5,979 bases of DNA from JBCDCU01 sp039180865 (GTDB taxonomy: Bacteria; Pseudomonadota; Alphaproteobacteria; Rhizobiales; JACESI01). Position 1 is the first letter of the stretch; the number at the start of each line of letters is the position of its first letter. Below are positions 1-5,693 of this stretch, piece by piece. The notes under the pieces are model-generated. The model did not search any database and was not told where the DNA came from. It was given only the letters and a program-made list of their open reading frames with translations. The stretch spans positions 1 through 5,979 of the forward strand of contig JBCDCZ010000284.1 in assembly GCA_039180865.1 (NCBI GenBank), given 5' to 3'. Position numbers and translations under genes: made by a program.

Positions 1-1
1 C

Positions 2-889
2 GTTACGACTGGCTTTCTGGAGCGTTTGCTCGAAGAGTTCCGTCGTGAAGATGTCGATTTAGTCACGCTGGATGAGGCGCTTCTCAGGATGAAGTCCGAG
101 CCTTCAGGGCGTCCCTTTCTGGCCGTGACATTCGATGATGGCTACCGCGACAACTTTGAGAATGCCTATCCCATCCTGAAGCATTTCGATGTGCCGTTTA
201 CAGTCTTTCCCTGTACGGGATTTGTTGATCGGACAACACCGATCTGGTGGCTCAGTCTGGAAGCAATCTTGTGTGCCAACAAAACGCTTTCACTTGCCAA
301 ACTTGGCACTGAAGAACAGATCCAGGTTAGTTCGAGCAAAGAGAAGTGGTCGGCATTCAATGTCGTCGCCCGGTTTCTTCGCAGTTTGCCGCATTATGAA
401 GGATTGGAGCGTTTCCGGGCGTTTGCAGAAGACCATGATCATGATGCGTTCAATCTTGTGGACACCGTTATGGCCGATTGGCCGATGATCCGAGATGCCG
501 CGTCGGACCCGATTGTGTCGATTGGAGCGCATACGATCACGCACCCAATGCTCGCTTCTTTGACACCGGACGAGGCGAGATCGGAGATGATCGGTGGCGC
601 GGACCGTATCGAAGAAATGATCGGTCGCCGGCCACTCCACATCGCATACCCGTACGGATTTCAGGAAGCTGTTGGAGAACGTGAAGTTGCGTTGGCCCAG
701 GAATGTGGTTTCGAAGTCGCCTTCACTACGCGCAAGGGGCTTCTTTATCGCGAGCACCTGAAGCACACGCTCGCTCTGCCGCGTGTATCTGTGAACGGTT
801 ATTATCAGGATATGAATGCGATGCGAGCGTTGCTAAGTGGGCTTCCTTTCTTTCTTGCAAACCGCTTCAATAGAATTGCGACTGTTTGA
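2..889 (+). CDS. Polysaccharide deacetylase (CE4 / NodB homology domain), 5' end outside window
   Basis: The reading frame is open to the left edge, with in-frame codons before the first TTG at 26, so this is the 3' portion of a gene whose start is not visible; 295 residues are seen. Counting from the codon at 2-4, the CE4 motifs appear in order. Motif 1 is TFDDGY (43-48), with the Asp pair D45/D46. Motif 2 is GAHTITHP, whose H177 and H181 are the expected metal ligands. Motif 3 is AYPYG (215-219). Known family members remove N- or O-acetyl groups from polysaccharides such as chitooligosaccharides, peptidoglycan or exopolysaccharide; the substrate here cannot be read. The spacing of about 130 residues between motifs 1 and 2 is long, with a Trp-rich stretch (TTPIWWLSLEA), as I recall from deacetylases in surface-polysaccharide loci. 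No membrane segment is visible in this part; a signal peptide could lie upstream. It ends tail to tail with the DUF2842 gene, and no convincing terminator is seen between them. Confidence 0.9.
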   Translation, partial: VTTGFLERLLEEFRREDVDLVTLDEALLRMKSEPSGRPFLAVTFDDGYRDNFENAYPILKHFDVPFTVFPCTGFVDRTTPIWWLSLEAILCANKTLSLAKLGTEEQIQVSSSKEKWSAFNVVARFLRSLPHYEGLERFRAFAEDHDHDAFNLVDTVMADWPMIRDAASDPIVSIGAHTITHPMLASLTPDEARSEMIGGADRIEEMIGRRPLHIAYPYGFQEAVGEREVALAQECGFEVAFTTRKGLLYREHLKHTLALPRVSVNGYYQDMNAMRALLSGLPFFLANRFNRIATV

Positions 890-934
890 AGCGTCTCACC
901 TCAACTGATTTCGGGATGCAGAGGCTTTTGTTCT

Positions 935-1156
935 CTAGCGCTCGGGTTGAATTGCACGCTCTCCACGCCAGCCCAGCCATATTATAAAGCCTGCCGGAAT
1001 GACCCAGATCAGCCCTGTGACCGTGTAGAAGAGTAGCTGGAATAGAGCGGATGTCTCGGGAAGAAGGCGCACGGCGAAAACCATAACGGCCAGCGAGTAT
1101 ATTATGATGAAGGTGACGAGGGCGAACGTCGCCACGATTTTACGAAGTGTTTTCAT
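935..1156 (-). CDS. DUF2842-type small membrane protein
   Basis: This 73-residue protein has a basic N-terminus (MKTLRKI) and two hydrophobic segments at about residues 9-29 and 39-62. The second carries the pattern GLIWVIPAGFIIW, and the tail is short and charged. Size, two-helix topology and the GLxWVxPA-like segment match my recollection of the DUF2842 family of alphaproteobacteria, whose function is unknown. The positive N-terminus suggests an inner-membrane protein with both ends in the cytoplasm. No clear Shine-Dalgarno sequence precedes the ATG, but the protein begins where family members normally do. It is transcribed divergently from ctaA with 103 bases between the start codons. A link to oxidase assembly or heme metabolism is therefore conceivable, but rests only on position. 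The gene is intact, and I see no other small gene on either strand here. Confidence 0.8.
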   Translation of the reverse strand: MKTLRKIVATFALVTFIIIYSLAVMVFAVRLLPETSALFQLLFYTVTGLIWVIPAGFIIWLGWRGERAIQPER

Positions 1157-1206
1157 GGATTGGGTCTAGGGCCGTCAGGAAATGGTCAAGTGCGTCTTTG
1201 TTGCTG

Positions 1207-1234
1207 TTGCACAATGAAGATAGGGACGCTATCT
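1207..1234 (+). promoter_or_regulatory. Candidate ctaA promoter
   Basis: TTGCAC (1207-1212) and CTATCT (1229-1234) are separated by 16 bases. They resemble the alphaproteobacterial housekeeping pattern I recall, a CTTGAC-like -35 and a CTATAT-like -10. A start a few bases after 1234 would give a leader of about 20 bases before the ctaA ATG. A 5-base inverted repeat (GATAG/CTATC, 1219-1233) overlaps the -10 and may be chance. Assignment is by eye only. Confidence 0.3.
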
Positions 1235-1259
1235 CGCCCTTCAACAAAGGATAAGCAGA

Positions 1260-2372
1260 ATGACGCTCGCTCTCGACCCATCTTCGCCAGTATCTGCAAC
1301 GCTTTCGCGCGACATTGCAGAACTACGGCTCGTGCGCTTGTGGCTTTATGGAATTGCTCTCCTCATCACGGTTATGGTGACAGTCGGAGGCGCCACGCGA
1401 CTGACAGATTCCGGGTTGTCAATCACCGAATGGAAGCCGATCCTCGGCGCCATCCCGCCTCTTAATGCAGTGGATTGGCAAGAAGCATTCGATAAATATC
1501 GTCAAATCCCGGAATACCAGGAAATCAACAAGGGGATGAGCCTGGAGGCTTTCAAGGTCATCTACTGGTGGGAATGGGCACACCGTTTTCTTGGCCGGAT
1601 TATTGGTCTTGTCTTCTTTGTGCCGGCCGCGACTTTCTGGATGCTTGGCTATCTTCCCGGGGCTTTGAAGCCGAAAATCGTCGGTCTCTTTCTGCTTGGC
1701 GGGCTTCAGGGGGCTATTGGCTGGTGGATGGTGGCGAGTGGCCTGGTCGACCGTGTGGATGTCAGCCAGTATCGCCTCGGTGTACATTTGACGCTTGCGT
1801 TCTTCCTGTTCGCAGCGATCCTCTGGGTGGCTTTCGGGCTCCGGCAAAGGGCTGCCGAAGACCATCCGCCCTTTGCCTTGACGGGAGTGAAGATCCTAAC
1901 GGTGCTTTTGTTCCTGCAGATATTCTTTGGTGCGCTGGTCGCTGGGCTGGATGCGGGACTATACTATAATAGCTGGCCGTTGATCGATGATGCCTTCATT
2001 CCTGGCGGGCTGGTGGAGATCGCGCCGGTTTATCTCAACCTTTTCGAGAACATCAAAACAGTACAGTTTACGCACCGTATGCTGGCTTATCTCTTAATCG
2101 CCGCCACTATTGCGTATTCGGTCTATCTGTTCTTTGCCAATGTCTCGAAGCGTGCGAAAATTGCGGGCATACTCTTTGTTGTCGCGCTTTTTTGGCAGGC
2201 CTATCTCGGTATTATCACGCTTCTCAACGCCGTTCCAATCGAACTTGGCCTGACACACCAAGCCGTAGCGCTTGGTATTCTCGCGCTCTTTATCTGGCAC
2301 TGGCGGGCGCTTGCAGGCGGATATCGTTTTAAACGTGAAGCCATTCAACCGGTTTTAAGGGAAGAGCGGTAG
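1260..2372 (+). CDS. ctaA: Heme A synthase (COX15/CtaA, type 2)
   Basis: This integral membrane enzyme oxidises the C8 methyl group of heme O to a formyl group, making heme A for aa3-type cytochrome c oxidase. The 370-residue protein has about eight hydrophobic segments. The four conserved histidines of the two heme sites are visible: H108 (EWAHRFLGR), H176 (LGVHLTLAF), H272 (FTHRMLAY) and H333 (LTHQAVALG). E105 lies three residues before H108, forming the ExxH motif of the first external loop. The signature GGATRLTDSGLSITEWKP (43-60) is typical of COX15-like proteins. There is no cysteine anywhere, consistent with the type 2 form, which lacks the loop Cys pair of Bacillus CtaA. The ATG at 1260 follows an AAAGG (1246-1250) at 9 bases. 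The last 18 bases overlap the 3' end of argC on the opposite strand. Length and motifs indicate a complete, functional gene. Confidence 0.97.
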   Translation: MTLALDPSSPVSATLSRDIAELRLVRLWLYGIALLITVMVTVGGATRLTDSGLSITEWKPILGAIPPLNAVDWQEAFDKYRQIPEYQEINKGMSLEAFKVIYWWEWAHRFLGRIIGLVFFVPAATFWMLGYLPGALKPKIVGLFLLGGLQGAIGWWMVASGLVDRVDVSQYRLGVHLTLAFFLFAAILWVAFGLRQRAAEDHPPFALTGVKILTVLLFLQIFFGALVAGLDAGLYYNSWPLIDDAFIPGGLVEIAPVYLNLFENIKTVQFTHRMLAYLLIAATIAYSVYLFFANVSKRAKIAGILFVVALFWQAYLGIITLLNAVPIELGLTHQAVALGILALFIWHWRALAGGYRFKREAIQPVLREER

Positions 2373-3410
2373 CTGCTCGAGGCCTGCCGTTTCTTTCAAA
2401 TCGAAGGCAAGATTGAAGTTCTGTAGAGCCTGTCCCGACGACCCCTTAACGAGATTATCGATTGTCGAGATGATGATAACGCGTCCGTCGATCCGGTCTT
2501 CGAAGACGTTGACAATGCAGTGGTTCGAGCCGCGCACCATCTGGGTCTGGGGGATCACGCTCTCGTCGGCAAGATGGACAAAGGGTTCGCTCTCATACGC
2601 CAATGCGAGCGCCGCCCTGACATCAGCCAGAGTGCGTCCAGCCTTCAACCTCGCGTAAATCGTACAGAGTTCACCCCGTGCCATCGGGATGAGGTGTGGC
2701 GTGAAATTGACATTGACATCGATACCAGCCGCCTTTGAAACTTCCTGTTCGATCTCCGGCGCATGGCGGTGTTTAGCGACGCCGTATGGCGTTAAACCTT
2801 CGCCCGCTTCAGACAGAAGTGTGTTTTGTTTAGGCGCGCGTCCAGCCCCGGTTGTACCGGACTTAGCGTCTATAATCAGGTCTCCCGCAAAAATCGTGTC
2901 GGCTGTGAGACAGGGGATAAGTGCCATCAGCGCAGCAGTCGGATAACATCCGGGACACGCAATCAGTCTGGCCTGCTTCAGCTTTTCACGATAGTGTTCA
3001 CTGAGGCCATAGACCGCCTCTTTCTGTAGCATCGGTGCACGGTGTTCGATGCCATACCACCTGCCGTATGTTTGCGTGTCGCGAAGCCGGAAATCGGCCG
3101 ACATATCGATAATCTTAATGCGGTCGTTCACCGCATAAATCGTCTTGGTCACATCCTGGGTTGTACCATGGGGCAGGCCGCAAAAGACCGCGTCTACGCT
3201 GTCCCAGTCGACATCTTCCCAGGTTACAAGATCGGGCAAGTCCAACATGAAGAAGTGCGGAAAAACCGCATTCATGCTCTTTCCTGCCTGTGCGTTTGCT
3301 GTGAGTGCTGCAATCTCGATATTCGGATGACGGGCCGCGAGGCGGATGAGATCGGAGCCGGTATAGCCGGACGCTCCCAATACGCCAATGCGTATTTTCT
3401 TATCTGCCAT
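2355..3410 (-). CDS. argC: N-acetyl-gamma-glutamyl-phosphate reductase (long form)
   Basis: ArgC performs the third step of arginine (ornithine) biosynthesis: NADPH-dependent reduction of N-acetylglutamyl phosphate to N-acetylglutamate semialdehyde in the cytoplasm. The 351-residue protein has an N-terminal Rossmann nucleotide-binding motif GASGYTG (12-18). The active-site segment ACPGCYPTAA holds the nucleophile C155. The segment KHRHAPEI (213-220) holds the likely catalytic H216, and KSGTTGAGR (183-191) is also conserved. The C-terminus, with VKGSSGQALQN (321-331) and a LEQLPLFP end, is that of the long ArgC class of about 350 residues, not the class of about 310 I recall from Rhizobium and Brucella. 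The ATG at 3410 has GAGGT (3418-3422) seven bases upstream. It lies 38 bases after the flippase gene on the same strand, with no terminator between them, so it is probably the last gene of that operon. Its stop codon lies inside the 3' end of ctaA. Confidence 0.97.
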   Translation of the reverse strand: MADKKIRIGVLGASGYTGSDLIRLAARHPNIEIAALTANAQAGKSMNAVFPHFFMLDLPDLVTWEDVDWDSVDAVFCGLPHGTTQDVTKTIYAVNDRIKIIDMSADFRLRDTQTYGRWYGIEHRAPMLQKEAVYGLSEHYREKLKQARLIACPGCYPTAALMALIPCLTADTIFAGDLIIDAKSGTTGAGRAPKQNTLLSEAGEGLTPYGVAKHRHAPEIEQEVSKAAGIDVNVNFTPHLIPMARGELCTIYARLKAGRTLADVRAALALAYESEPFVHLADESVIPQTQMVRGSNHCIVNVFEDRIDGRVIIISTIDNLVKGSSGQALQNFNLAFDLKETAGLEQLPLFP

Positions 3411-3417
3411 GGTAAGG

Positions 3418-3422
3418 ACCTC
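3418..3422 (-). promoter_or_regulatory. Ribosome binding site of argC
   Basis: GAGGT on the minus strand lies seven bases before the ATG at 3410 and fixes the argC start. It sits in the short flippase-argC gap, so argC can be translated independently even when co-transcribed. Confidence 0.6.
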
Positions 3423-3448
3423 GCAATTGGAATTCGGTGTCGTGCTGC

Positions 3449-4711
3449 TTAAGCCTTTGCAGAACCAAGCGCAAGGTCGCCCTTTTCACCAGTTTTTGAT
3501 CCGCTGAGAGGGGCCGGTTTCTTGAAGAGAACAAGCGCGTTGAGAAGTTGCAGAAGACCTTGGACGCCAATTGCATAAACCGCGCCGAGGATGCCCTGCG
3601 TCGGCACGAAGTAGAATGCCGTGAGCGCCGTGCCTGTAACGGTAAGAATATTAACGACAAGATGGAAGCGAAAGGCCTGAAGTGCCGGCGGCACAAAGCC
3701 GATAAGGGAGCCGACGTAGAGCGGCAGGGAAGCAAGGGCAATCGCAAAGACGAGTGAGTCATATCCAGAAAGGCCAGGACCATAGATCCACGTCACAATG
3801 AGATCACCTGCAAACCAGGCGACTGCGATGAAGCCAAGGGACAGGAAACAGGCGATGGCGACGCAGAAAGCTATCTCGCGGTAGAATGCGACGAAATTGT
3901 GCTCAGCAAAGTATTTCGCGACCCGCGGTGTGATGGCAGCACCCAATGAATTCAGTGCCAGCATGCCGATTAACAGAAGATGGCTTATTGCCGCGAAAAC
4001 CCCGAGGGCGGCCGTTGTTTCATATTGATCGAGGATAATCCGGGGGACTGAAAACGTTGCATAGACAAGGGCGGCCGAAAGCGCCATCGGTGCTGCAAAT
4101 CGAACGAGGTCGGACACACGGCCGTAGCGTTCGGCTGCTGGCTCTACTGGTGAAAGTCTGCGGTCATAAAAAAGAAAGCAGGCCCACCAGACTGCCGAGA
4201 AGGCAATCAGGCTGAGATCCAGCCGTTCGGTTGAATAGAGTACCAGACCGAGAATGATCGAGGAAATACCGGCGCGCGCGATCATGGAAAGCGCGATTGT
4301 GCGCATTGCGCCATTCTTGTGGGGAACCGAATAGCTGATATCACTCATCGATTCCGCCATCTTCCAACTTGCCGCAATCATGATGACGATTAAGGGGAGA
4401 TCGCGGTACCCAAGACCATAACCCGCGGTGACGATTGCGAGTGCGCCGATCGGTAGGGCGACAAGGCGAACTCTATGGAAAATTCCGAAAGTCCAGCGCT
4501 CTGCCCGTTCTGTTACGTAAACCAGGCGCAACATCAGACTTGCAACGGCCATGATCGGCGTTGCGATAGCAAGGGCGAGCGTGTAAAGGCCGACAGCCTC
4601 TGGACCGGACAGGCGCGCAAGCAGGATCATATTGAGCCATTGGAAACCGTAAAACCCAATCTGACCTGTGAGGCTCCAACTCGCTTGGGACAAGAGACCG
4701 GTCGGCTTCAT
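3449..4711 (-). CDS. Wzx-like polysaccharide/oligosaccharide flippase (MOP superfamily)
   Basis: The 420-residue, strongly hydrophobic protein has about twelve membrane segments, at roughly residues 17-35, 43-65, 85-101, 105-121, 138-160, 165-183, 202-220, 237-263, 283-303, 317-339, 347-368 and 374-396. A hydrophilic tail follows. Features such as LLARLSGPEAVGLYTLA (30-46) and the PRIILDQYETTAALGVFAA stretch (223-241) are typical of Wzx/RfbX-type transporters. These flip lipid-linked glycans across the inner membrane for O-antigen, capsule or exopolysaccharide assembly; the substrate cannot be deduced. An in-frame ATG lies farther upstream at 4966, but the added 85 residues are hydrophilic, unlike any flippase, and overlap the glycosyltransferase gene. 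The ATG at 4711 is preferred because it overlaps the glycosyltransferase stop as ATGA, has GGAAG five bases upstream, and begins a normal flippase N-terminus (MKPTGLLSQASWSL). It lies in a probable glycosyltransferase-flippase-argC operon. Confidence 0.9.
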   Translation of the reverse strand: MKPTGLLSQASWSLTGQIGFYGFQWLNMILLARLSGPEAVGLYTLALAIATPIMAVASLMLRLVYVTERAERWTFGIFHRVRLVALPIGALAIVTAGYGLGYRDLPLIVIMIAASWKMAESMSDISYSVPHKNGAMRTIALSMIARAGISSIILGLVLYSTERLDLSLIAFSAVWWACFLFYDRRLSPVEPAAERYGRVSDLVRFAAPMALSAALVYATFSVPRIILDQYETTAALGVFAAISHLLLIGMLALNSLGAAITPRVAKYFAEHNFVAFYREIAFCVAIACFLSLGFIAVAWFAGDLIVTWIYGPGLSGYDSLVFAIALASLPLYVGSLIGFVPPALQAFRFHLVVNILTVTGTALTAFYFVPTQGILGAVYAIGVQGLLQLLNALVLFKKPAPLSGSKTGEKGDLALGSAKA

Positions 4712-4721
4712 AGGGACTTCC
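4708..4721 (-). promoter_or_regulatory. ATGA stop/start overlap with ribosome binding site (translational coupling)
   Basis: On the minus strand GGAAG (4717-4721) precedes the flippase ATG (4709-4711) by five bases. The TGA that ends the glycosyltransferase gene (4708-4710) overlaps that ATG. This arrangement normally couples translation of the two genes, suggesting the products are needed together, and it decides the flippase start. Confidence 0.75.
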
Positions 4722-5538
4722 GTGAAAGCGAAGGCGTACGCAATTTGAATAAGAGAATTTTCAGTTGGTTGACACCGTCTCGGGGAGCCAGAAAGGCCAG
4801 GGTGCTGCGGGTAATTCCCCAATAGCTTCGCCAGTTCAGCGGGTTGAAATGATTGAGTTGCACGCTCAATCGAGAGGCGAGCTGAGCGCGGCGCCTTGTG
4901 AGGGACATGGAACCAGCGCGGATATTGTATCGCAACACGAGACTTGGAACATTTGCAGCTTTGCAACCTGCGGCAAGGACCCGTGTAATCATGTCGTAGT
5001 CGAGCGCGTATTGCGATGCGTCGTAAAATCCAACTTTCTCAAATACGGCCCGCCGGTACACCACAGTAGAGTGCACAAATGTTGAGTTAATCGTGTTTCT
5101 TTTTCGAATCGATGAATCGTCGGATGGGTGGTGGCAACGCCAAAGGATGCGACCGGTATCGTGATCCGCCATGTCGGCTCCACCACCAACAATCATGAGA
5201 TCGGGGTCGGCGTCGAATGCTGCCAACTGATCGGTAAACCTGTTCGGATAGGAGATGTCGTCGGCATCGTTAATCGCTATGAAGTCGACCCCTTCGGAAA
5301 GGGCCGCCTTGATACCGCGATTCAAGGTTCCAACCGGGCCTAAGTTCTCTTCGTTGCGCAAATAATGAAACCACAGCTCCTCGCCGTATTCCTCAAGAAC
5401 CGCTTGCGGTGGTTTTGTGGAACAATCGTCGACGAGAAAGAACAAGAATGGCGTTTTGGTCGCCGCGATTGCTTCCACAACCTGGCCGATTGTTTCGACC
5501 TCATTGTGATAGGCGGTGACAACACCCAGTTTCAGCAC
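4708..5538 (-). CDS. Glycosyltransferase family 2 (GT-A fold)
   Basis: This enzyme transfers a sugar from a nucleotide-sugar donor to an acceptor, probably a lipid-linked glycan at the cytoplasmic side of the inner membrane; donor and acceptor are unknown. From the GTG at 5538 the protein has 276 residues. It opens with a beta strand (LGVVTAYHNE), followed by VDDCS (36-40) for nucleotide binding, NEENLGPVGTLNRGI (62-76) and the metal-binding DxD-type motif NDADD (90-94). LDYDM (179-183) corresponds to the acceptor-side acidic region. No long membrane helix is evident. An ATG at 5550 would add four residues, but nothing like a Shine-Dalgarno sequence precedes it, whereas GGAGGT (5543-5548) lies four bases before the GTG. 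I therefore prefer 5538; 5550 remains possible. The stop overlaps the flippase start as ATGA. The upstream rpsI has its own terminator, so this gene needs its own promoter in 5551-5634. Confidence 0.92.
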   Translation of the reverse strand: MLKLGVVTAYHNEVETIGQVVEAIAATKTPFLFFLVDDCSTKPPQAVLEEYGEELWFHYLRNEENLGPVGTLNRGIKAALSEGVDFIAINDADDISYPNRFTDQLAAFDADPDLMIVGGGADMADHDTGRILWRCHHPSDDSSIRKRNTINSTFVHSTVVYRRAVFEKVGFYDASQYALDYDMITRVLAAGCKAANVPSLVLRYNIRAGSMSLTRRRAQLASRLSVQLNHFNPLNWRSYWGITRSTLAFLAPRDGVNQLKILLFKLRTPSLSRKSL

Positions 5539-5542
5539 GAAC

Positions 5543-5548
5543 ACCTCC
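5543..5548 (-). promoter_or_regulatory. Shine-Dalgarno sequence that decides the glycosyltransferase start
   Basis: GGAGGT on the minus strand overlaps the last base of the upstream ATG (5548-5550) and lies four bases before GTG 5538. Its strength and position argue that translation begins at the GTG rather than the ATG. The spacing is a little short, so this is not certain. Confidence 0.55.
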
Positions 5549-5579
5549 ATGGCGTAGTGTCAGCATACCAACAAAAGAA

Positions 5580-5591
5580 CGTTAAATAACG
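5580..5591. promoter_or_regulatory. Perfect 12-base inverted repeat upstream of the glycosyltransferase
   Basis: CGTTA-AA-TAACG forms a perfect dyad with 5-base arms and a 2-base centre. It lies about 40 bases upstream of the glycosyltransferase start, inside the only region that can hold the promoter of this operon. It could be a regulator binding site. The arms are short and AT-rich, so chance is a real alternative. A weak promoter-like pair on the minus strand (TTGAAA at 5621-5626, TATCAA at 5600-5605, 15-base spacing) lies just upstream of it. Confidence 0.2.
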
Positions 5592-5634
5592 CTTTCGTTT
5601 TGATACTGGTTGCGCACTCATTTCAAAGAAAATG

Positions 5635-5663
5635 AAAAAAGGCCGCTCAGTGAGAGCGGCCTT
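5635..5663 (-). terminator. Rho-independent terminator of rpsI
   Basis: Read on the minus strand, AAGGCCGCTC pairs perfectly with GAGCGGCCTT (10-base stem, GC-rich core). The loop is TCACT, and the distal stem arm runs into TTTTTT, whose last bases overlap the stem. It begins about 30 bases after the rpsI stop codon. It should end ribosomal protein transcription before the glycosyltransferase gene and so separates the two transcription units. Confidence 0.9.
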
Positions 5664-5693
5664 AGGCATTCTGTAGAATTTACAGACAAACAG

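Noticed and set aside
290..766. Minus-strand open frame of 158 codons
   Set aside because: It is antisense to the deacetylase, which carries all the recognisable motifs; the product resembles no family I know and has no convincing start signal.
890..934. Possible bidirectional terminator between the deacetylase and the DUF2842 gene
   Set aside because: Only a 4-base AGAG/CTCT pairing is visible, without a GC-rich stem or a proper T-tract.
1419..1865. Minus-strand open frame of 148 codons
   Set aside because: It is the antisense shadow of ctaA; its charged, proline-rich composition reflects reverse reading of membrane-helix codons.
1568..1969. Plus-strand open frame of 133 codons
   Set aside because: It lies inside ctaA in another frame; Trp, Cys and Gly richness is typical of a frame-shifted reading of membrane-protein codons.
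2325..2354. Small palindromes CGTTTTAAACG and AACCGGTT near the argC stop
   Set aside because: They are short, lie inside ctaA coding sequence, and do not form a stem followed by a T-tract, so they are not convincing as a terminator or operator.
3042..3452. Plus-strand open frame of 136 codons
   Set aside because: It is antisense to the N-terminal half of argC, where the Rossmann motif and catalytic residues are clear; no family resemblance.
3400..3783. Minus-strand open frame of 127 codons
   Set aside because: It is an alternative frame of the flippase 3' end running into argC; Ser/Arg/Leu-rich out-of-frame composition and no motifs.
4712..4966. In-frame N-terminal extension of the flippase from an ATG at 4966
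   Set aside because: The extra 85 residues are hydrophilic and lie wholly inside the glycosyltransferase gene. The ATGA overlap, the ribosome site and the normal flippase N-terminus all favour 4711.
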